Shown in pieces: positions 1-7,140 of a stretch of DNA of 64,000 nt. The DNA is from Gordonia sp. X0973 (GTDB lineage: Bacteria > Actinomycetota > Actinomycetes > Mycobacteriales > Mycobacteriaceae), in contig NZ_CP054691.1 of NCBI RefSeq assembly GCF_013348785.1, forward strand, positions 372,001 through 436,000. Reading direction: 5' to 3'. A program made the position numbers and the translations under genes. Below the pieces are notes generated by a model. It had not been told where the DNA came from. It saw only the letters and a program-made list of their open reading frames with translations, and did no database searches. How positions within the stretch are numbered: position 1 is the stretch's first letter; each line of letters starts with the position of its first letter.

Positions 1-233
1 TCGGCCCCTATGTGACCGACGGGGAGACCAACGCCAGCCTGCGCAAGGGTGACGACGTCGCCACCATCACCGCGGAGCGGGCGATGGAGTTGCTGGCCGA
101 CCGTCGGGCCCGCGGTCCGGCGAAGAAGACCGCCAAGAAGACGGCGAAGAAGGCCGCTGCCAAGAAGTCGACTGCCAAGAAGGCGCCGGCGAAGAAGGCC
201 GCTAAGAAGGCAGCGCCGAAGAAGAGTTCCTAG
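1..233 (+). CDS. topA: DNA topoisomerase I, C-terminal end (partial)
   Basis: This is the 3' end of a gene that begins upstream of the window; the reading frame enters at base 3. The visible 76 or so residues start with a GPYVTDGETNASLRKGDD-type segment, typical of the last toprim-associated repeat of actinobacterial TopA. They end in a lysine/alanine tail of AKK and PAKK repeats. In the family this basic tail binds DNA and supports relaxation of negative supercoils. The gene converges on the cyclase gene and the two overlap by about 32 bp. Next to a membrane cyclase and holB it matches the order known in Mycobacterium. The identification rests on the tail and the neighbours, because the catalytic domain is outside the window. 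Confidence 0.9.
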   Translation, partial: GPYVTDGETNASLRKGDDVATITAERAMELLADRRARGPAKKTAKKTAKKAAAKKSTAKKAPAKKAAKKAAPKKSS

Positions 234-1782
234 ACCCGTCGCCGATGGGGCCGATCGGTCCGATCTTCGGGCGGGAGAGCAGCGTCTCGATACCGCGGCC
301 GCGTAGTTCGACGCCCTCGCCGATCTCCCAGTGGGAGGCCTCGTCCTCGTCGGCGAGGAAGACCGCGCGCGCCGAGCCGAGCACCCGCGTCGGTTCATCC
401 TTCGCGAGTTCGGTGAGGCGGGCGGCCTCGTTGACCGGGTCGCCGATGACGGTGTATTCCAACCGCTGCTCGGAGCCGATGTGCCCGGCGACGGCCCGGC
501 CGGCGGATACGCCGATGCCGAAGTCGGTGTCGCCCAGGGCGTTCTCGAGTTCGATGCGGAGTTCACGTGCGGCGGCGAGGGCACATCCGGCGAAGTTGTC
601 GAGTTCCAGCGGGGCGCCGAAGATCGCGAGCGCGGCGTCGCCCTGGAACTTGTTGACGAAGCCGCCGTGGCGTCCGACCACGTCGACGACGACGCGGAAG
701 AACTCGTTGAGCTGTTCCACCACCTCGCGGGGGGCGGTCTGCACCGCGAGGCGGGTCGAGCCGACGATGTCGACGAAGAGCACGCCGACGTACCGGTCCT
801 CGCCGCCCAGCTCGGTGCCGGTCTCGATGGCGCGGCGGGCCACGTCCTCGCCGACGTAGCGGCCGAACAGGTTGCGCAACCGGTTTCGCTCGCGCAGGTC
901 GGAGACCATCTCGTTGAAGCCGGCCTGCAGCAGGCCCAGGTCGCTGCCGTCGTAGATCCGCACCGACGCGTTCAGGTTGCCGTTGCGGACCTGGCTGAGC
1001 GCGTTGCGCAGCTGCTTGATCGGATCGTTGATCGAACTCACCAGCCGGTAGACGGCCAGGGCGCCGAAGGCGAGGGCGGCGCCGGCCATCCAGAGGATGG
1101 GGCGCAGGACCGTCTGCGGGCTGGCGATGCCCAGCGGCACGAACAGCACCAACCCGATGATGACGATCTGCGGGACCGCCACCGCGATGACCCAGAACGT
1201 CGTGATGCGGGTCGACACGCTGGGTGCCTGCGCATCGTCGGGATTGTTGGCCATCGCGGCGACGGTGATGGGCCGCAGCACCTTCTCGGTCTGCAGGAAG
1301 CTCAGGGCACCGGTGACCAGCGCGCCGATGAGGCTGCCGATCGCCACCAGGATCGCGGTCCGGCCGGAATGGAATCCGGACAGGATGGCGAGCAGGGTGC
1401 CGCCGACGAGCCAGAGGACCCCGTTGGCGACGGTGAGCATCCACGGCAGCGCCAGGGCGCGGCGGCGGGCGAACTCGTCGTCGGGCCGGGTGCGGCGGCG
1501 ATGCCAGATGAGGACCGGGAGGGAGAGCTTGATACTGAGCAGTCCGCCGACGATCATCGCGATGAACAGATAGATGACGAAGGCCACCTGGTTGCTGACC
1601 GAGGCGTCGGTCAACGTCAGGGAGTAATCGCTGGCCATGCCGAAGCGCAGGAAGGCGAAGGTGAAGATCGCGCCGATCATGTTGGCGCGCAACAGGTCGA
1701 GTGCGAGGATCGGCCACGGGGTACGCGCCAGCCACCGTGCGGTGTGCACGGCCTGATCCCATCGCGATCGGCTGTCGGCCAT
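202..1782 (-). CDS. Membrane-anchored class III adenylate cyclase with HAMP domain
   Basis: A 526-residue protein predicted to make cAMP from ATP at the cytoplasmic membrane. Six hydrophobic segments lie at about residues 28-50, 66-90, 113-135, 142-162, 195-218 and 230-248. A HAMP linker follows (about 250-305), then a class III cyclase domain (about 330-500). The metal-binding aspartates are visible in LFVDIVGST (D338) and NKFQGDAAL (D382), and a VIGDPVNEAARL motif lies near the end. The start is the ATG at 1782: it has a TAATCT hexamer 7 nt upstream, suggesting a leaderless transcript, and the long open frame upstream of it is antisense to holB. It looks like the Rv3645 group. What signal it senses cannot be read from the sequence. 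Confidence 0.9.
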   Translation of the reverse strand: MADSRSRWDQAVHTARWLARTPWPILALDLLRANMIGAIFTFAFLRFGMASDYSLTLTDASVSNQVAFVIYLFIAMIVGGLLSIKLSLPVLIWHRRRTRPDDEFARRRALALPWMLTVANGVLWLVGGTLLAILSGFHSGRTAILVAIGSLIGALVTGALSFLQTEKVLRPITVAAMANNPDDAQAPSVSTRITTFWVIAVAVPQIVIIGLVLFVPLGIASPQTVLRPILWMAGAALAFGALAVYRLVSSINDPIKQLRNALSQVRNGNLNASVRIYDGSDLGLLQAGFNEMVSDLRERNRLRNLFGRYVGEDVARRAIETGTELGGEDRYVGVLFVDIVGSTRLAVQTAPREVVEQLNEFFRVVVDVVGRHGGFVNKFQGDAALAIFGAPLELDNFAGCALAAARELRIELENALGDTDFGIGVSAGRAVAGHIGSEQRLEYTVIGDPVNEAARLTELAKDEPTRVLGSARAVFLADEDEASHWEIGEGVELRGRGIETLLSRPKIGPIGPIGDGSRNSSSALPS

Positions 1783-1789
1783 GCCAACA

Positions 1790-1795
1790 AGATTA
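1790..1795 (-). promoter_or_regulatory. Putative -10 element (TAATCT) of the cyclase gene
   Basis: TAATCT lies 7 nt before the ATG on the minus strand, the spacing expected when transcription starts at or next to the start codon. No convincing -35 is visible, as is common in mycolic-acid actinobacteria. Confidence 0.5.
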
Positions 1796-1854
1796 GCCAA
1801 GTGCTTGCAATTGTTAAACGCCAGCGGATGGCAATTGATTGTCGGGGGCGGCAC

Positions 1855-1860
1855 TAGGCT
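1855..1860 (+). promoter_or_regulatory. Putative -10 element (TAGGCT) of holB
   Basis: TAGGCT lies 6 nt before the GTG start of holB, so this mRNA is probably leaderless. It diverges from the cyclase promoter about 60 bp away. Confidence 0.5.
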
Positions 1861-1866
1861 GGGGGC

Positions 1867-3141
1867 GTGGCAACGGTGTTCAGTCGGCTGGTGGGCCAGC
1901 ACGGGGTGGTCGATGAGTTGCGGGCCGCCGCGCGCGGTGCGGTCGCGGCGTCGCGGCGACTGGACGAGCATTCGGCGGGCGCCATCTCGATATTCGACGA
2001 TGATGCAGGTCAGGGCGATGAAACCGGAGCCGTCGCACGGGCGTCGATGACCCATTCGTGGCTGTTCACCGGTCCGCCCGGTTCGGGTAGATCGGTTGCG
2101 GCGGTCTGTTTCGCAGCGGCGCTGCAATGCCACGACGAGGCGGATCCGGGATGTGGTGAATGTCGCGCCTGCGTGACTGTGATGAATCGCACTCACGCCG
2201 ACGTCCGCCACGTGGTGCCCCAAGGGCTGAGTCTGTCGGTCGCCGAGATCCGCGACGTGGTGCAGGCCGCCGCGCGTCGGCCGGCCACCGGGCGTTGGCA
2301 GATCGTTGTCGTCGAGGACGCCGACCGGCTGACCGAGGCGGCCGCGAATGCTCTGTTGAAGGTCGTCGAGGAGCCGCCGCCGCGCACCGTTTTCCTGCTG
2401 TGCGCGCCGTCGGTCGATCCCGAGGACATCTCGGTGACGCTGAAGTCGCGCTGTCGGCATGTGCCGCTGGCGATCGCGCCGGCCGCCGACATCGAGCGCG
2501 TGCTCGTCGAGCGTGACGGCATCGACCGTGCCAATGCGGCCTGGGCGGCCTCGGTCTGCGGTGGGCATATCGGCCGCGCCAAGCGGTTGGCGACCGATCA
2601 GGGGGCGCGCGACCAGCGGTTGGCCGCGCTCGGATTGGCGCGAGCGGCCACCGTTCCCGCGCGGGCTTATGCTGCCGCAGAGGAGTTGGTGAAATCCGCC
2701 GAGGCGGCCGCGAAGGCGATCAGTGACGAGCGCGACGAGGCGGAGGTCGAGGAGCTGATGACGGCGTTCGGCGCCGGTGGTACCGGGAAGGGCACCGCCC
2801 GCGCGACGCGGGGGAGCGCCGGAGCGGTCAAGGATCTGGAGAGGCGGCAGAAGTCGCGGGCCACCCGCACGGCGCGCGACGTCTTGGACCTCGCCCTGAT
2901 GGACCTGGCCGGACTGTTCCGCGATGCACTCGTCGTCTCGTCGGGGGCCCGGGTGACCGCGATGCACCCGGACCAGGCCGACCTCGTCGAGAAGATGGCC
3001 GACTACGCGTCGAGCGGACAGCTGCTGCGCTGCGTCGACGCCGTGCTGCACTGTCGCGAGGTGCTGGACTACAACGTCAAGCCGAAATTCGCGGTGGACG
3101 CGATGGTCGCCACCATCGGGCAGGCTCTCGCGCGGGATTGA
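1867..3141 (+). CDS. holB: DNA polymerase III, delta prime subunit
   Basis: A 424-residue clamp-loader AAA+ protein that works with the gamma/tau and delta subunits to load the beta clamp at the replication fork. Walker A is GPPGSGRS (about residues 69-76). Zinc-binding cysteines follow in the CGECRAC region (C88, C96, C99, C102). Downstream are VVEDADRL (Walker B) and an LKSRCRH motif of the sensor-1/arginine-finger region. A long alanine/charged insertion separates the AAA+ part from the C-terminal helical domain, as in other actinobacterial HolB proteins. The GTG at 1867 was chosen because of the TAGGCT hexamer 6 nt before it and the conserved VGQ motif close after. It is transcribed away from the cyclase gene. 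Confidence 0.92.
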   Translation: MATVFSRLVGQHGVVDELRAAARGAVAASRRLDEHSAGAISIFDDDAGQGDETGAVARASMTHSWLFTGPPGSGRSVAAVCFAAALQCHDEADPGCGECRACVTVMNRTHADVRHVVPQGLSLSVAEIRDVVQAAARRPATGRWQIVVVEDADRLTEAAANALLKVVEEPPPRTVFLLCAPSVDPEDISVTLKSRCRHVPLAIAPAADIERVLVERDGIDRANAAWAASVCGGHIGRAKRLATDQGARDQRLAALGLARAATVPARAYAAAEELVKSAEAAAKAISDERDEAEVEELMTAFGAGGTGKGTARATRGSAGAVKDLERRQKSRATRTARDVLDLALMDLAGLFRDALVVSSGARVTAMHPDQADLVEKMADYASSGQLLRCVDAVLHCREVLDYNVKPKFAVDAMVATIGQALARD

Positions 3142-3171
3142 GGTCGTCGAGTGGCGGCTGACGGGGCGACG

Positions 3172-3936
3172 TCAGCCTTGGTCCTCGTCGGGCGCCGCAT
3201 CGCGTCGGCCCTCCCGGAGTTCGGCGATCTCCGCGCGCAGCGCGCGCACCTCCTCGGTCAGGGTGAGTACCGCCTCGTGGGTCTGCTCCTCGGCCTCCTC
3301 GGTTTCTTCGAGTGCCTGCACCAGCCACGACGCCACGAATGCCGTCGCGACACCGAGCAGGGCGATCCCGGAGAACATGAGCACGACGGCGATGAGATGT
3401 CCCGTCGTCGTCTGCGGGATGCGGTCCCCATACCCGACCGTCGTCATCGTCTCGACCGCCCACCACAGGCCGTCGCCCACCCCGTTGATGGTGGAGCCCG
3501 GACGTCCCCGCTCGGCGTCGGTGATCGCCAGCGAGGCGACGATCAGCAGCAGGAGTGCGCCGCCGCAGGCGTAGACCGCGACCCGACCGCGCAGCGACCG
3601 GGTGCCGGCGCGGTTGAGGACGGAGAGCAGCGTGATCAGGCGCAGCATCCGGAACGGCCGCGCGATCGGAACGATCAGGATGACCAGGTCGAACAGGTTG
3701 TGGGTGAAGAAGTATCGCCGGTCCTTCGCGCGCAGCAGTCGGATCAGGTACTCGGCGATGAAGATGACCCACACCACCGCGGTCACGATGTCGCAGATCA
3801 GGCGGGCCGTCGGGTCGAGGTGGGTGTTGAGGATCGGGATGGCGTAGGCGGCGAGGAACGCCAGCGCGGCGACGATCATCAGCCATTCGCCGGCGTGGGA
3901 GGAAAGGCTGCGCCGGACGGCCCGTCGTGCGTTCAC
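3172..3936 (-). CDS. Voltage-gated-type potassium channel subunit
   Basis: A 254-residue inner-membrane protein of the six-helix Kv-like channel superfamily. The selectivity filter TVGYGD is intact (about residues 166-171). It is preceded by four to five hydrophobic segments and an S4-like arginine-bearing helix (about 93-110, RPFRMLRL) and followed by the pore-lining helix. The last 50 residues form a glutamate-rich amphipathic coiled coil that probably drives tetramer assembly. It should pass potassium selectively; whether it responds to voltage is not shown by sequence. The GTG start is the first usable one, but the SD-like GGGAGG touches it directly, so the true start is not certain. It converges on holB. 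Confidence 0.85.
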   Translation of the reverse strand: MNARRAVRRSLSSHAGEWLMIVAALAFLAAYAIPILNTHLDPTARLICDIVTAVVWVIFIAEYLIRLLRAKDRRYFFTHNLFDLVILIVPIARPFRMLRLITLLSVLNRAGTRSLRGRVAVYACGGALLLLIVASLAITDAERGRPGSTINGVGDGLWWAVETMTTVGYGDRIPQTTTGHLIAVVLMFSGIALLGVATAFVASWLVQALEETEEAEEQTHEAVLTLTEEVRALRAEIAELREGRRDAAPDEDQG

Positions 3937-4110
3937 CCTCCCAGCTTTTCAGACCGCACCCGTCGGCACGGCGGTCCGGGCGGCGTGGCTACCCGAAACG
4001 TGCGGCGATAGATGCGCGAGGACGTGCGCGACCAGTGGGTGAATGCCCTCGGCAAAGAGATAAGACCGGGTTGGACCGCCGCTGGAGCGATGGTCTACCC
4101 GGTCTCTCGG
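3937..4110. other. Chromosomal spacer left of the integrated element
   Basis: About 175 bp between the potassium channel start and the displaced tRNA fragment. I see no gene here. Before integration this stretch would have lain directly downstream of the intact tRNA-Thr gene. Confidence 0.6.
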
Positions 4111-4152
4111 AGCCGCCTAGGAGAATCGAACTCCTGACCTATTCATTACGAG
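4111..4152 (-). repeat. attL: displaced 3' part of host tRNA-Thr
   Basis: These 42 bases repeat the 3' part of the tRNA-Thr gene at 13862-13903. They run from the discriminator base through the T arm to the anticodon loop. The last 20 (4133-4152, cctgacctattcattacgag) are identical to 13884-13903 and form the crossover core. There are three differences, at 4118, 4122 and 4132; the last two face each other in the T stem and are compensatory. No 5' half is present, so this is not a functional tRNA but the chromosomal half left behind by integration. Confidence 0.9.
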
Positions 4153-4173
4153 ACAGCCGAACCACGTGTTTCG

Positions 4174-4301
4174 TCGTATGTGAACATGTCGCGATGACGC
4201 AGGTATGCGCACGTCAGAGGTGTTTTCATCCTCCGATGTACACGCCTCGTATGTGAACACATCAGCACATCGTGTGCACACAGTTCCGAACATCTGTTCG
4301 G
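4174..4301. repeat. Left-end repeats, candidate integrase arm sites
   Basis: The 13-mer tcgtatgtgaaca occurs at 4174-4186 and 4247-4259. The segment tatgcgcacgtcag (4204-4217) recurs with one change at the other end of the element (13842-13855), and gtgtgcacacag (4272-4283) resembles 13801-13813. A hairpin with CCGAAC/GTTCGG arms spans 4286-4301. Shared short repeats next to both att cores fit arm-type sites bound by a tyrosine integrase or its directionality factor. Confidence 0.5.
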
Positions 4302-4382
4302 ATTCCTGAGCGACTTGTCTTACAGTCCTCTCGTCAACCACCCAGTGTGACGCCGCTCACACCACGACGCAGGAGCAACGAC

Positions 4383-4688
4383 ATGACCGCACCCAAAGCA
4401 CCGCTGACCGCTCGCGAAGTCGCCGAGCGTGTGGGCACCGATCCCAAGACGTTCCGCGTGTTCCTACGCGCCAACGCCATCCCCAAGTCCGATGAAACCG
4501 GGCGCTACGAGTTCAAGGCTGGCGATGTCGCCAAGCTCAAGAAGCAGTTCACCGCGTGGAGCGAACACCGCACAGAGGCACGCGCCGCAGCCAAGGCCGC
4601 GAAGGAAGCAGCCACGCCCACACCGGCCGATGACGACGATCACTATGGCGATACTCCGTTCGATGAGCAGGACAACGACGACGCGTAA
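4383..4688 (+). CDS. Small helix-turn-helix protein with acidic tail (satellite left end)
   Basis: A 101-residue protein of unknown role. An N-terminal helix-turn-helix (LTAREVAERVGTDPKTFRVF, about residues 8-27) is followed by a GRYEFKAGDVAKL segment, an alanine/lysine helix and a strongly acidic C-terminus. The ATG at 4383 has AGGAG 7 nt upstream; earlier in-frame codons lack a ribosome-binding site. It is the only gene pointing away from attL at this end, and it is followed by its own terminator, so it is transcribed alone. This is the position where satellites often carry accessory genes. Its N-terminal half resembles that of the protein at 5087-5431 (HTH followed by GRY), so the two may be distant paralogues. 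A DNA-binding regulator is the likeliest role. Confidence 0.8.
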   Translation: MTAPKAPLTAREVAERVGTDPKTFRVFLRANAIPKSDETGRYEFKAGDVAKLKKQFTAWSEHRTEARAAAKAAKEAATPTPADDDDHYGDTPFDEQDNDDA

Positions 4689-4706
4689 CGCACCGCTCCG
4701 AAAGAA

Positions 4707-4733
4707 GCCCTCAGCACGAAGCTGAGGGCTTTT
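4707..4733 (+). terminator. Rho-independent terminator
   Basis: A perfect 9-bp stem (GCCCTCAGC / GCTGAGGGC) with a 5-nt loop is followed by TTTT, 18 nt after the stop of the small HTH gene. It would also keep this transcript out of the opposing HNH gene. Confidence 0.9.
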
Positions 4734-4778
4734 CTCGTGGTCGCGTGCATGTGTGAACATGCAACGACAACGCGGGTG

Positions 4779-5087
4779 TTACCCCTCGTCTGCGCGTAGA
4801 TACGCGGGGTGTGGGCCTGCGTCGAATCGCCCGTTCTTGCGCTGATTGCGCGCCTTGGCTTGACCGCCTTCACGCCCGGTCTTGCGGTTGTGGCATGACG
4901 CGCACAGTGCCCGCAGGTTGGATAGTGAGTGGTCGTCGTTCGGCACGATGTGATCGACGTGGGACGCCACACCACCGCACTCCGCGCATGTGTGGTTGTC
5001 GCGGTGAAGCACCACCAACCGTAGGCGTTTCCAATTGCGCGGCAATCGTTCTCGACGCCCCGATGTGTACTTGCTCGGTCGAGCCAT
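4779..5087 (-). CDS. HNH endonuclease
   Basis: A 102-residue HNH nuclease. Two zinc-binding cysteine pairs (CAEC and CASC) flank the core DHIVPNDDHSLSNLRALC, giving the catalytic histidine and the asparagine of the HNH motif, followed by HNRKT. The ATG at 5087 is preferred over that at 5102: GGAGG lies 8 nt before it, and the ATG shares a base with the preceding stop (TAATG). In HK97-like phages and capsid-forming satellites a small HNH protein next to the head genes assists the terminase in genome cleavage. That role is inferred here from position, as the last gene of the capsid operon. No large terminase is encoded, so it would have to work with a helper's. Confidence 0.9.
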   Translation of the reverse strand: MARPSKYTSGRRERLPRNWKRLRLVVLHRDNHTCAECGGVASHVDHIVPNDDHSLSNLRALCASCHNRKTGREGGQAKARNQRKNGRFDAGPHPAYLRADEG

Positions 5088-5431
5088 TACCCGCACCTCC
5101 ATGTACTCACGAGCGACATCAGCCGCTCTTCTCGTTGAAACCTCATGAGCGTGAACGCTTCCCGAAACTTCGGATCACCCAACGCGTCGAGGGGTAGCCC
5201 TGCGTGATCGGGGAGCCTGCATGTGTCCACACCGCAGCCGTCGCTGGCGACGTCTGACGCGCGATTCGCAGTAATGTCACGTACTGGCTGATTCAGACGC
5301 GTGTGGGCGTCCTCGGGTAGCTCTACGTAGCGACCTGTGCGATCAGTCGTGACGATGCCCGCCGCTGCCGCTCGTTTGCGTAGCTTCGTCGTCGTGACCC
5401 CGAGTTGCTTGGCAAGTTCGGGAAGGGTCAT
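5087..5431 (-). CDS. Small helix-turn-helix protein in the capsid operon
   Basis: A 114-residue protein I cannot assign. The N-terminus (TLPELAKQLGVTTTKLRKRA, about residues 2-21) reads as a helix-turn-helix and is followed by GRYVELPEDA. The remainder is polar and ends in a charged helix (FREAFTLMRFQREERL). It overlaps the upstream adaptor gene (ATGA) and the downstream HNH gene (TAATG), so all three are translationally coupled. A DNA-binding protein beside an HNH nuclease and capsid genes could be a small-terminase-like factor that recognises the satellite's packaging site. That is inference from position, and the protein is short for a small terminase. It could equally be a regulator. Confidence 0.75.
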   Translation of the reverse strand: MTLPELAKQLGVTTTKLRKRAAAAGIVTTDRTGRYVELPEDAHTRLNQPVRDITANRASDVASDGCGVDTCRLPDHAGLPLDALGDPKFREAFTLMRFQREERLMSLVSTWRCG

Positions 5432-5772
5432 TCGCCGTAGACCCCGGTGTGGCGATCCTCCGTGTCATTCAGGAATGGATGGACAGGCAGCCCTCTCCTG
5501 CGAGTGGTGAGCCGCTGAGTGCGGTGCCCTGGCCTCGCGCACACGCGGTGTAGGGACTGCACCTCGTCGAGCGTGAATATGTGCGGGCCATCTGTGGTTG
5601 CCCATCTCAAGATCGCAACTCTGAGAATGTCTTTCAACGTTGCGACTTCCTCGGGAGTCAGACTCGCCGCTCTGAGTGGAGGCGCTACGCGGCGAGCGCG
5701 TACCCATGCCGCAGTGATCAGGTCTTCGCCGACCTCGATGTCGAAGTCATCGGTTGTGATGGGATTCCTCAT
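5428..5772 (-). CDS. Candidate head-to-tail adaptor (HK97 gp6-like)
   Basis: A 114-residue protein from the satellite capsid operon. The central part (AAWVRARRVAPPLR … TLKDILRVAILRWATTDGP, about residues 21-63) has the spacing of helices seen in actinophage head-to-tail adaptors. In those, an arginine/proline-rich turn is followed by a helix ending in LRxAILRW and a glycine-proline segment. In phages this protein forms a ring between the portal and the stopper. No portal or tail gene is present, so if the assignment is right this adaptor must join a self-made head to a helper's portal or tail. It overlaps the next gene by ATGA. The call is family-pattern recognition, not a database result. 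Confidence 0.5.
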   Translation of the reverse strand: MRNPITTDDFDIEVGEDLITAAWVRARRVAPPLRAASLTPEEVATLKDILRVAILRWATTDGPHIFTLDEVQSLHRVCARPGHRTQRLTTRRRGLPVHPFLNDTEDRHTGVYGE

Positions 5773-5801
5773 GTCGAAAGTCCTTGTCTATGAATGACTG
5801 T

Positions 5802-5841
5802 GCCCACACACCCGGTTCTGCACCGTTCCGAGTGTGTGGGC
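5802..5841 (-). promoter_or_regulatory. Strong hairpin between capsid-operon genes
   Basis: GCCCACACAC (5802-5811) and GTGTGTGGGC (5832-5841) form a perfect 10-bp stem with a 20-nt loop. It sits between the 48-residue gene and the adaptor gene, with no T tract on either strand. It may protect the 3' end of the abundant capsid mRNA or weaken read-through into the lower genes. Confidence 0.55.
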
Positions 5842-5847
5842 GATCAG

Positions 5848-5994
5848 TCAGCGCCGACGACGACGTTTGCCGCCGAGTGGGCCGATCTTCGCGTTCTTGA
5901 CCAGAGGCGTGTAGTGCTTCTTGGTCCAGCGAATGCCGACGTTCATGTCTGCTGTGCGGCCTCGCGGTGTGACCTTGCCTTCGAGACGTGGCAT
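5848..5994 (-). CDS. 48-residue basic protein downstream of the capsid gene
   Basis: A very small protein starting at the ATG one base after the TGA of the capsid gene, with a GAGG sequence from the end of that gene as ribosome-binding site. It is markedly basic and ends in GGKRRRRR. It holds a short VGIRWTKKHYTPLVKNA segment rich in aromatic and lysine residues. Tight coupling to the major capsid gene suggests a structural or assembly role in the head, such as an internal DNA-binding or decoration peptide. I do not recognise a family. The open frame upstream of this ATG is antisense-like extension over the capsid gene and was not used. Confidence 0.65.
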   Translation of the reverse strand: MPRLEGKVTPRGRTADMNVGIRWTKKHYTPLVKNAKIGPLGGKRRRRR

Positions 5995-5995
5995 G

Positions 5996-6838
5996 TCAGG
6001 CCTCCTCGATGGTGAACGTGCCCAAGCGATTCGCCCGAGGCACGACGTGACCGAGTCGCCACGTTGCACGGATCGCGATGCTGTCCGAGTTGAAGTACGC
6101 GTCGGTGCTCGTCGCGAGGTTGATGTCGCCGTAGGCGCTGATGACCTCGGTGGGGTCAATCACAAGACCCGTGCTCACGGTCATGGAGGGGCTGACGATC
6201 ACGCGACGGTCGAGCAACTGCTGTACCGCGTCGCCCACACCGGCACCGACCAACGACTCGTTCGATCCGGTCGCGGTCTTGAGCTTGCGGATCGCTGCCC
6301 ATCCGACCGGGTCGAGCACGATGAGCGATGGCGTCGCGCCGTTCGCCTCCAGTTCTGCGATCAAGTCCACGATGGGGTCGAGGTTTGTGGTCACCTCGTC
6401 ACCCGCGACGACGCCTGTGGTGTTGAGTAGACCCGCGACGGGTGCGACCGCCGGCGACGTGGGCGCGACCTGTGCGAGGAACGCCTCATTGGCCTTCTTG
6501 GTGATCGCACGCTTGAGCGAGGTCGACAACTGATCGTTGGTACCCGGCTGCATGTACTGCTCCATGGAGAGCTTGATGAGTTGGGTGACCTTCGCCGTAT
6601 GCACGAGCGCTTCCGAGAGCACCGGGTCCGACTCAGGGATCACCTCGGCCTCAGCCGAGAACTGTGCGTCGTCGTCGGTCACGTACGCGACGCGAACCGA
6701 GGGAGCGTCACCTTCGACCTTGCCGCCGAGAGTGGACGCCTGAACGATCAGCGCCTCGGGAATCTCATCGACAGGCGCGAAGGTGTTTACGTCGGGACGC
6801 CACGCCTGCGGCGAAGTCCCAGTCTTGATGGTTGCCAT
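5996..6838 (-). CDS. Major capsid protein, HK97-like fold
   Basis: A 280-residue phage-type major capsid protein. An E-loop-like stretch (AEVIPESDPVLSEALVHTAK, about residues 63-82) leads into the spine helix beginning LIKLSMEQ. The P-domain contains PSLIVLDPVGWAAIRKLK, and the A-domain carries DRRVIVSPSM and GLVIDPTEVISAYGD. It has no N-terminal protease/delta domain, so it probably relies on the separate scaffold-like protein upstream. The ATG at 6838 has AGGAG 6 nt upstream. The gene opens a short transcription unit with the 48-residue protein, the adaptor candidate, the HTH protein and the HNH nuclease. A large inverted repeat precedes it. It would allow the element to build its own head rather than remodel the helper's. 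Confidence 0.85.
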   Translation of the reverse strand: MATIKTGTSPQAWRPDVNTFAPVDEIPEALIVQASTLGGKVEGDAPSVRVAYVTDDDAQFSAEAEVIPESDPVLSEALVHTAKVTQLIKLSMEQYMQPGTNDQLSTSLKRAITKKANEAFLAQVAPTSPAVAPVAGLLNTTGVVAGDEVTTNLDPIVDLIAELEANGATPSLIVLDPVGWAAIRKLKTATGSNESLVGAGVGDAVQQLLDRRVIVSPSMTVSTGLVIDPTEVISAYGDINLATSTDAYFNSDSIAIRATWRLGHVVPRANRLGTFTIEEA

Positions 6839-6851
6839 ATGTGGCTCCTAA

Positions 6852-6949
6852 TGTGAAAGGGGCAGGTCGTGCCCCGGATATCCGAGAATCAACAGAAGGC
6901 TGAAGTTCTGCCGATTCATTCCGAAGCGAGGACCTGCCCCTACTTCACA
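6852..6949 (-). promoter_or_regulatory. Long inverted repeat in the capsid-gene leader
   Basis: The arms 6852-6868 and 6931-6949 (TGTGAA … AGGGGCAGGTC and its complement) pair over 17 bp with a 2-nt bulge, around a 62-nt loop. In the minus-strand mRNA the 3' arm ends just before the AGGAG ribosome-binding site of the capsid gene, so folding could limit access to it. A protein-bound operator or packaging signal is also possible. Confidence 0.6.
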
Positions 6950-7037
6950 CAGCCACTGACCGTGTTGAGCACATGATTGCACAATGGGAGCGCCAAGCCG
7001 TAATGTCGGCGTGCCGTCACGATATAGAGTGCAAGAG

Positions 7038-7065
7038 AGGCGCCTAGGTTCAATCCTAAGCGCCT
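7038..7065 (-). terminator. Hairpin, possible second terminator
   Basis: AGGCGCCTAGG and CCTAAGCGCCT form an 11-bp stem with one mismatch and a 6-nt loop. On the minus strand it is followed by CTCTCTT, a weak pyrimidine tail. It lies about 40 nt beyond the first hairpin, as a backup terminator might. Confidence 0.4.
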
Positions 7066-7104
7066 ATTGATGTCGATATGCGGAATGACTGCGATATCCG
7101 CCAC

Positions 7105-7135
7105 AAAGGGCCTCAGATTGTCGCTGAGACCCTTT
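7105..7135 (-). terminator. Terminator-like hairpin after the zinc-finger gene
   Basis: AAAGGG(C/T)CTCAG arms (7105-7116 and 7124-7135) form a 12-bp stem with one G·T pair around a 7-nt loop, starting about 5 nt after the TAA of the 37-residue gene. The minus-strand stem ends in CCCTTTGT. It would separate the scaffold transcript from the capsid transcript. Confidence 0.6.
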
Positions 7136-7140
7136 ATGGA

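Noticed and set aside
1..233. Lysine/alanine repeats at the window start as a repeat element
   Set aside because: They are the normal basic tail of actinobacterial topoisomerase I.
331..1857. 508-residue plus-strand frame over the cyclase
   Set aside because: It mirrors the cyclase codons in a high-GC gene and has no recognisable domain.
202..3051. A 949-residue reading of the cyclase frame
   Set aside because: The first 420 residues are antisense to holB and low-complexity; the real start at 1782 has a -10-like hexamer and leads straight into the first membrane helix.
4111..4152. A second tRNA-Thr gene at the left boundary
   Set aside because: Only the 3' part from the anticodon loop is present; it is the displaced half created by integration.
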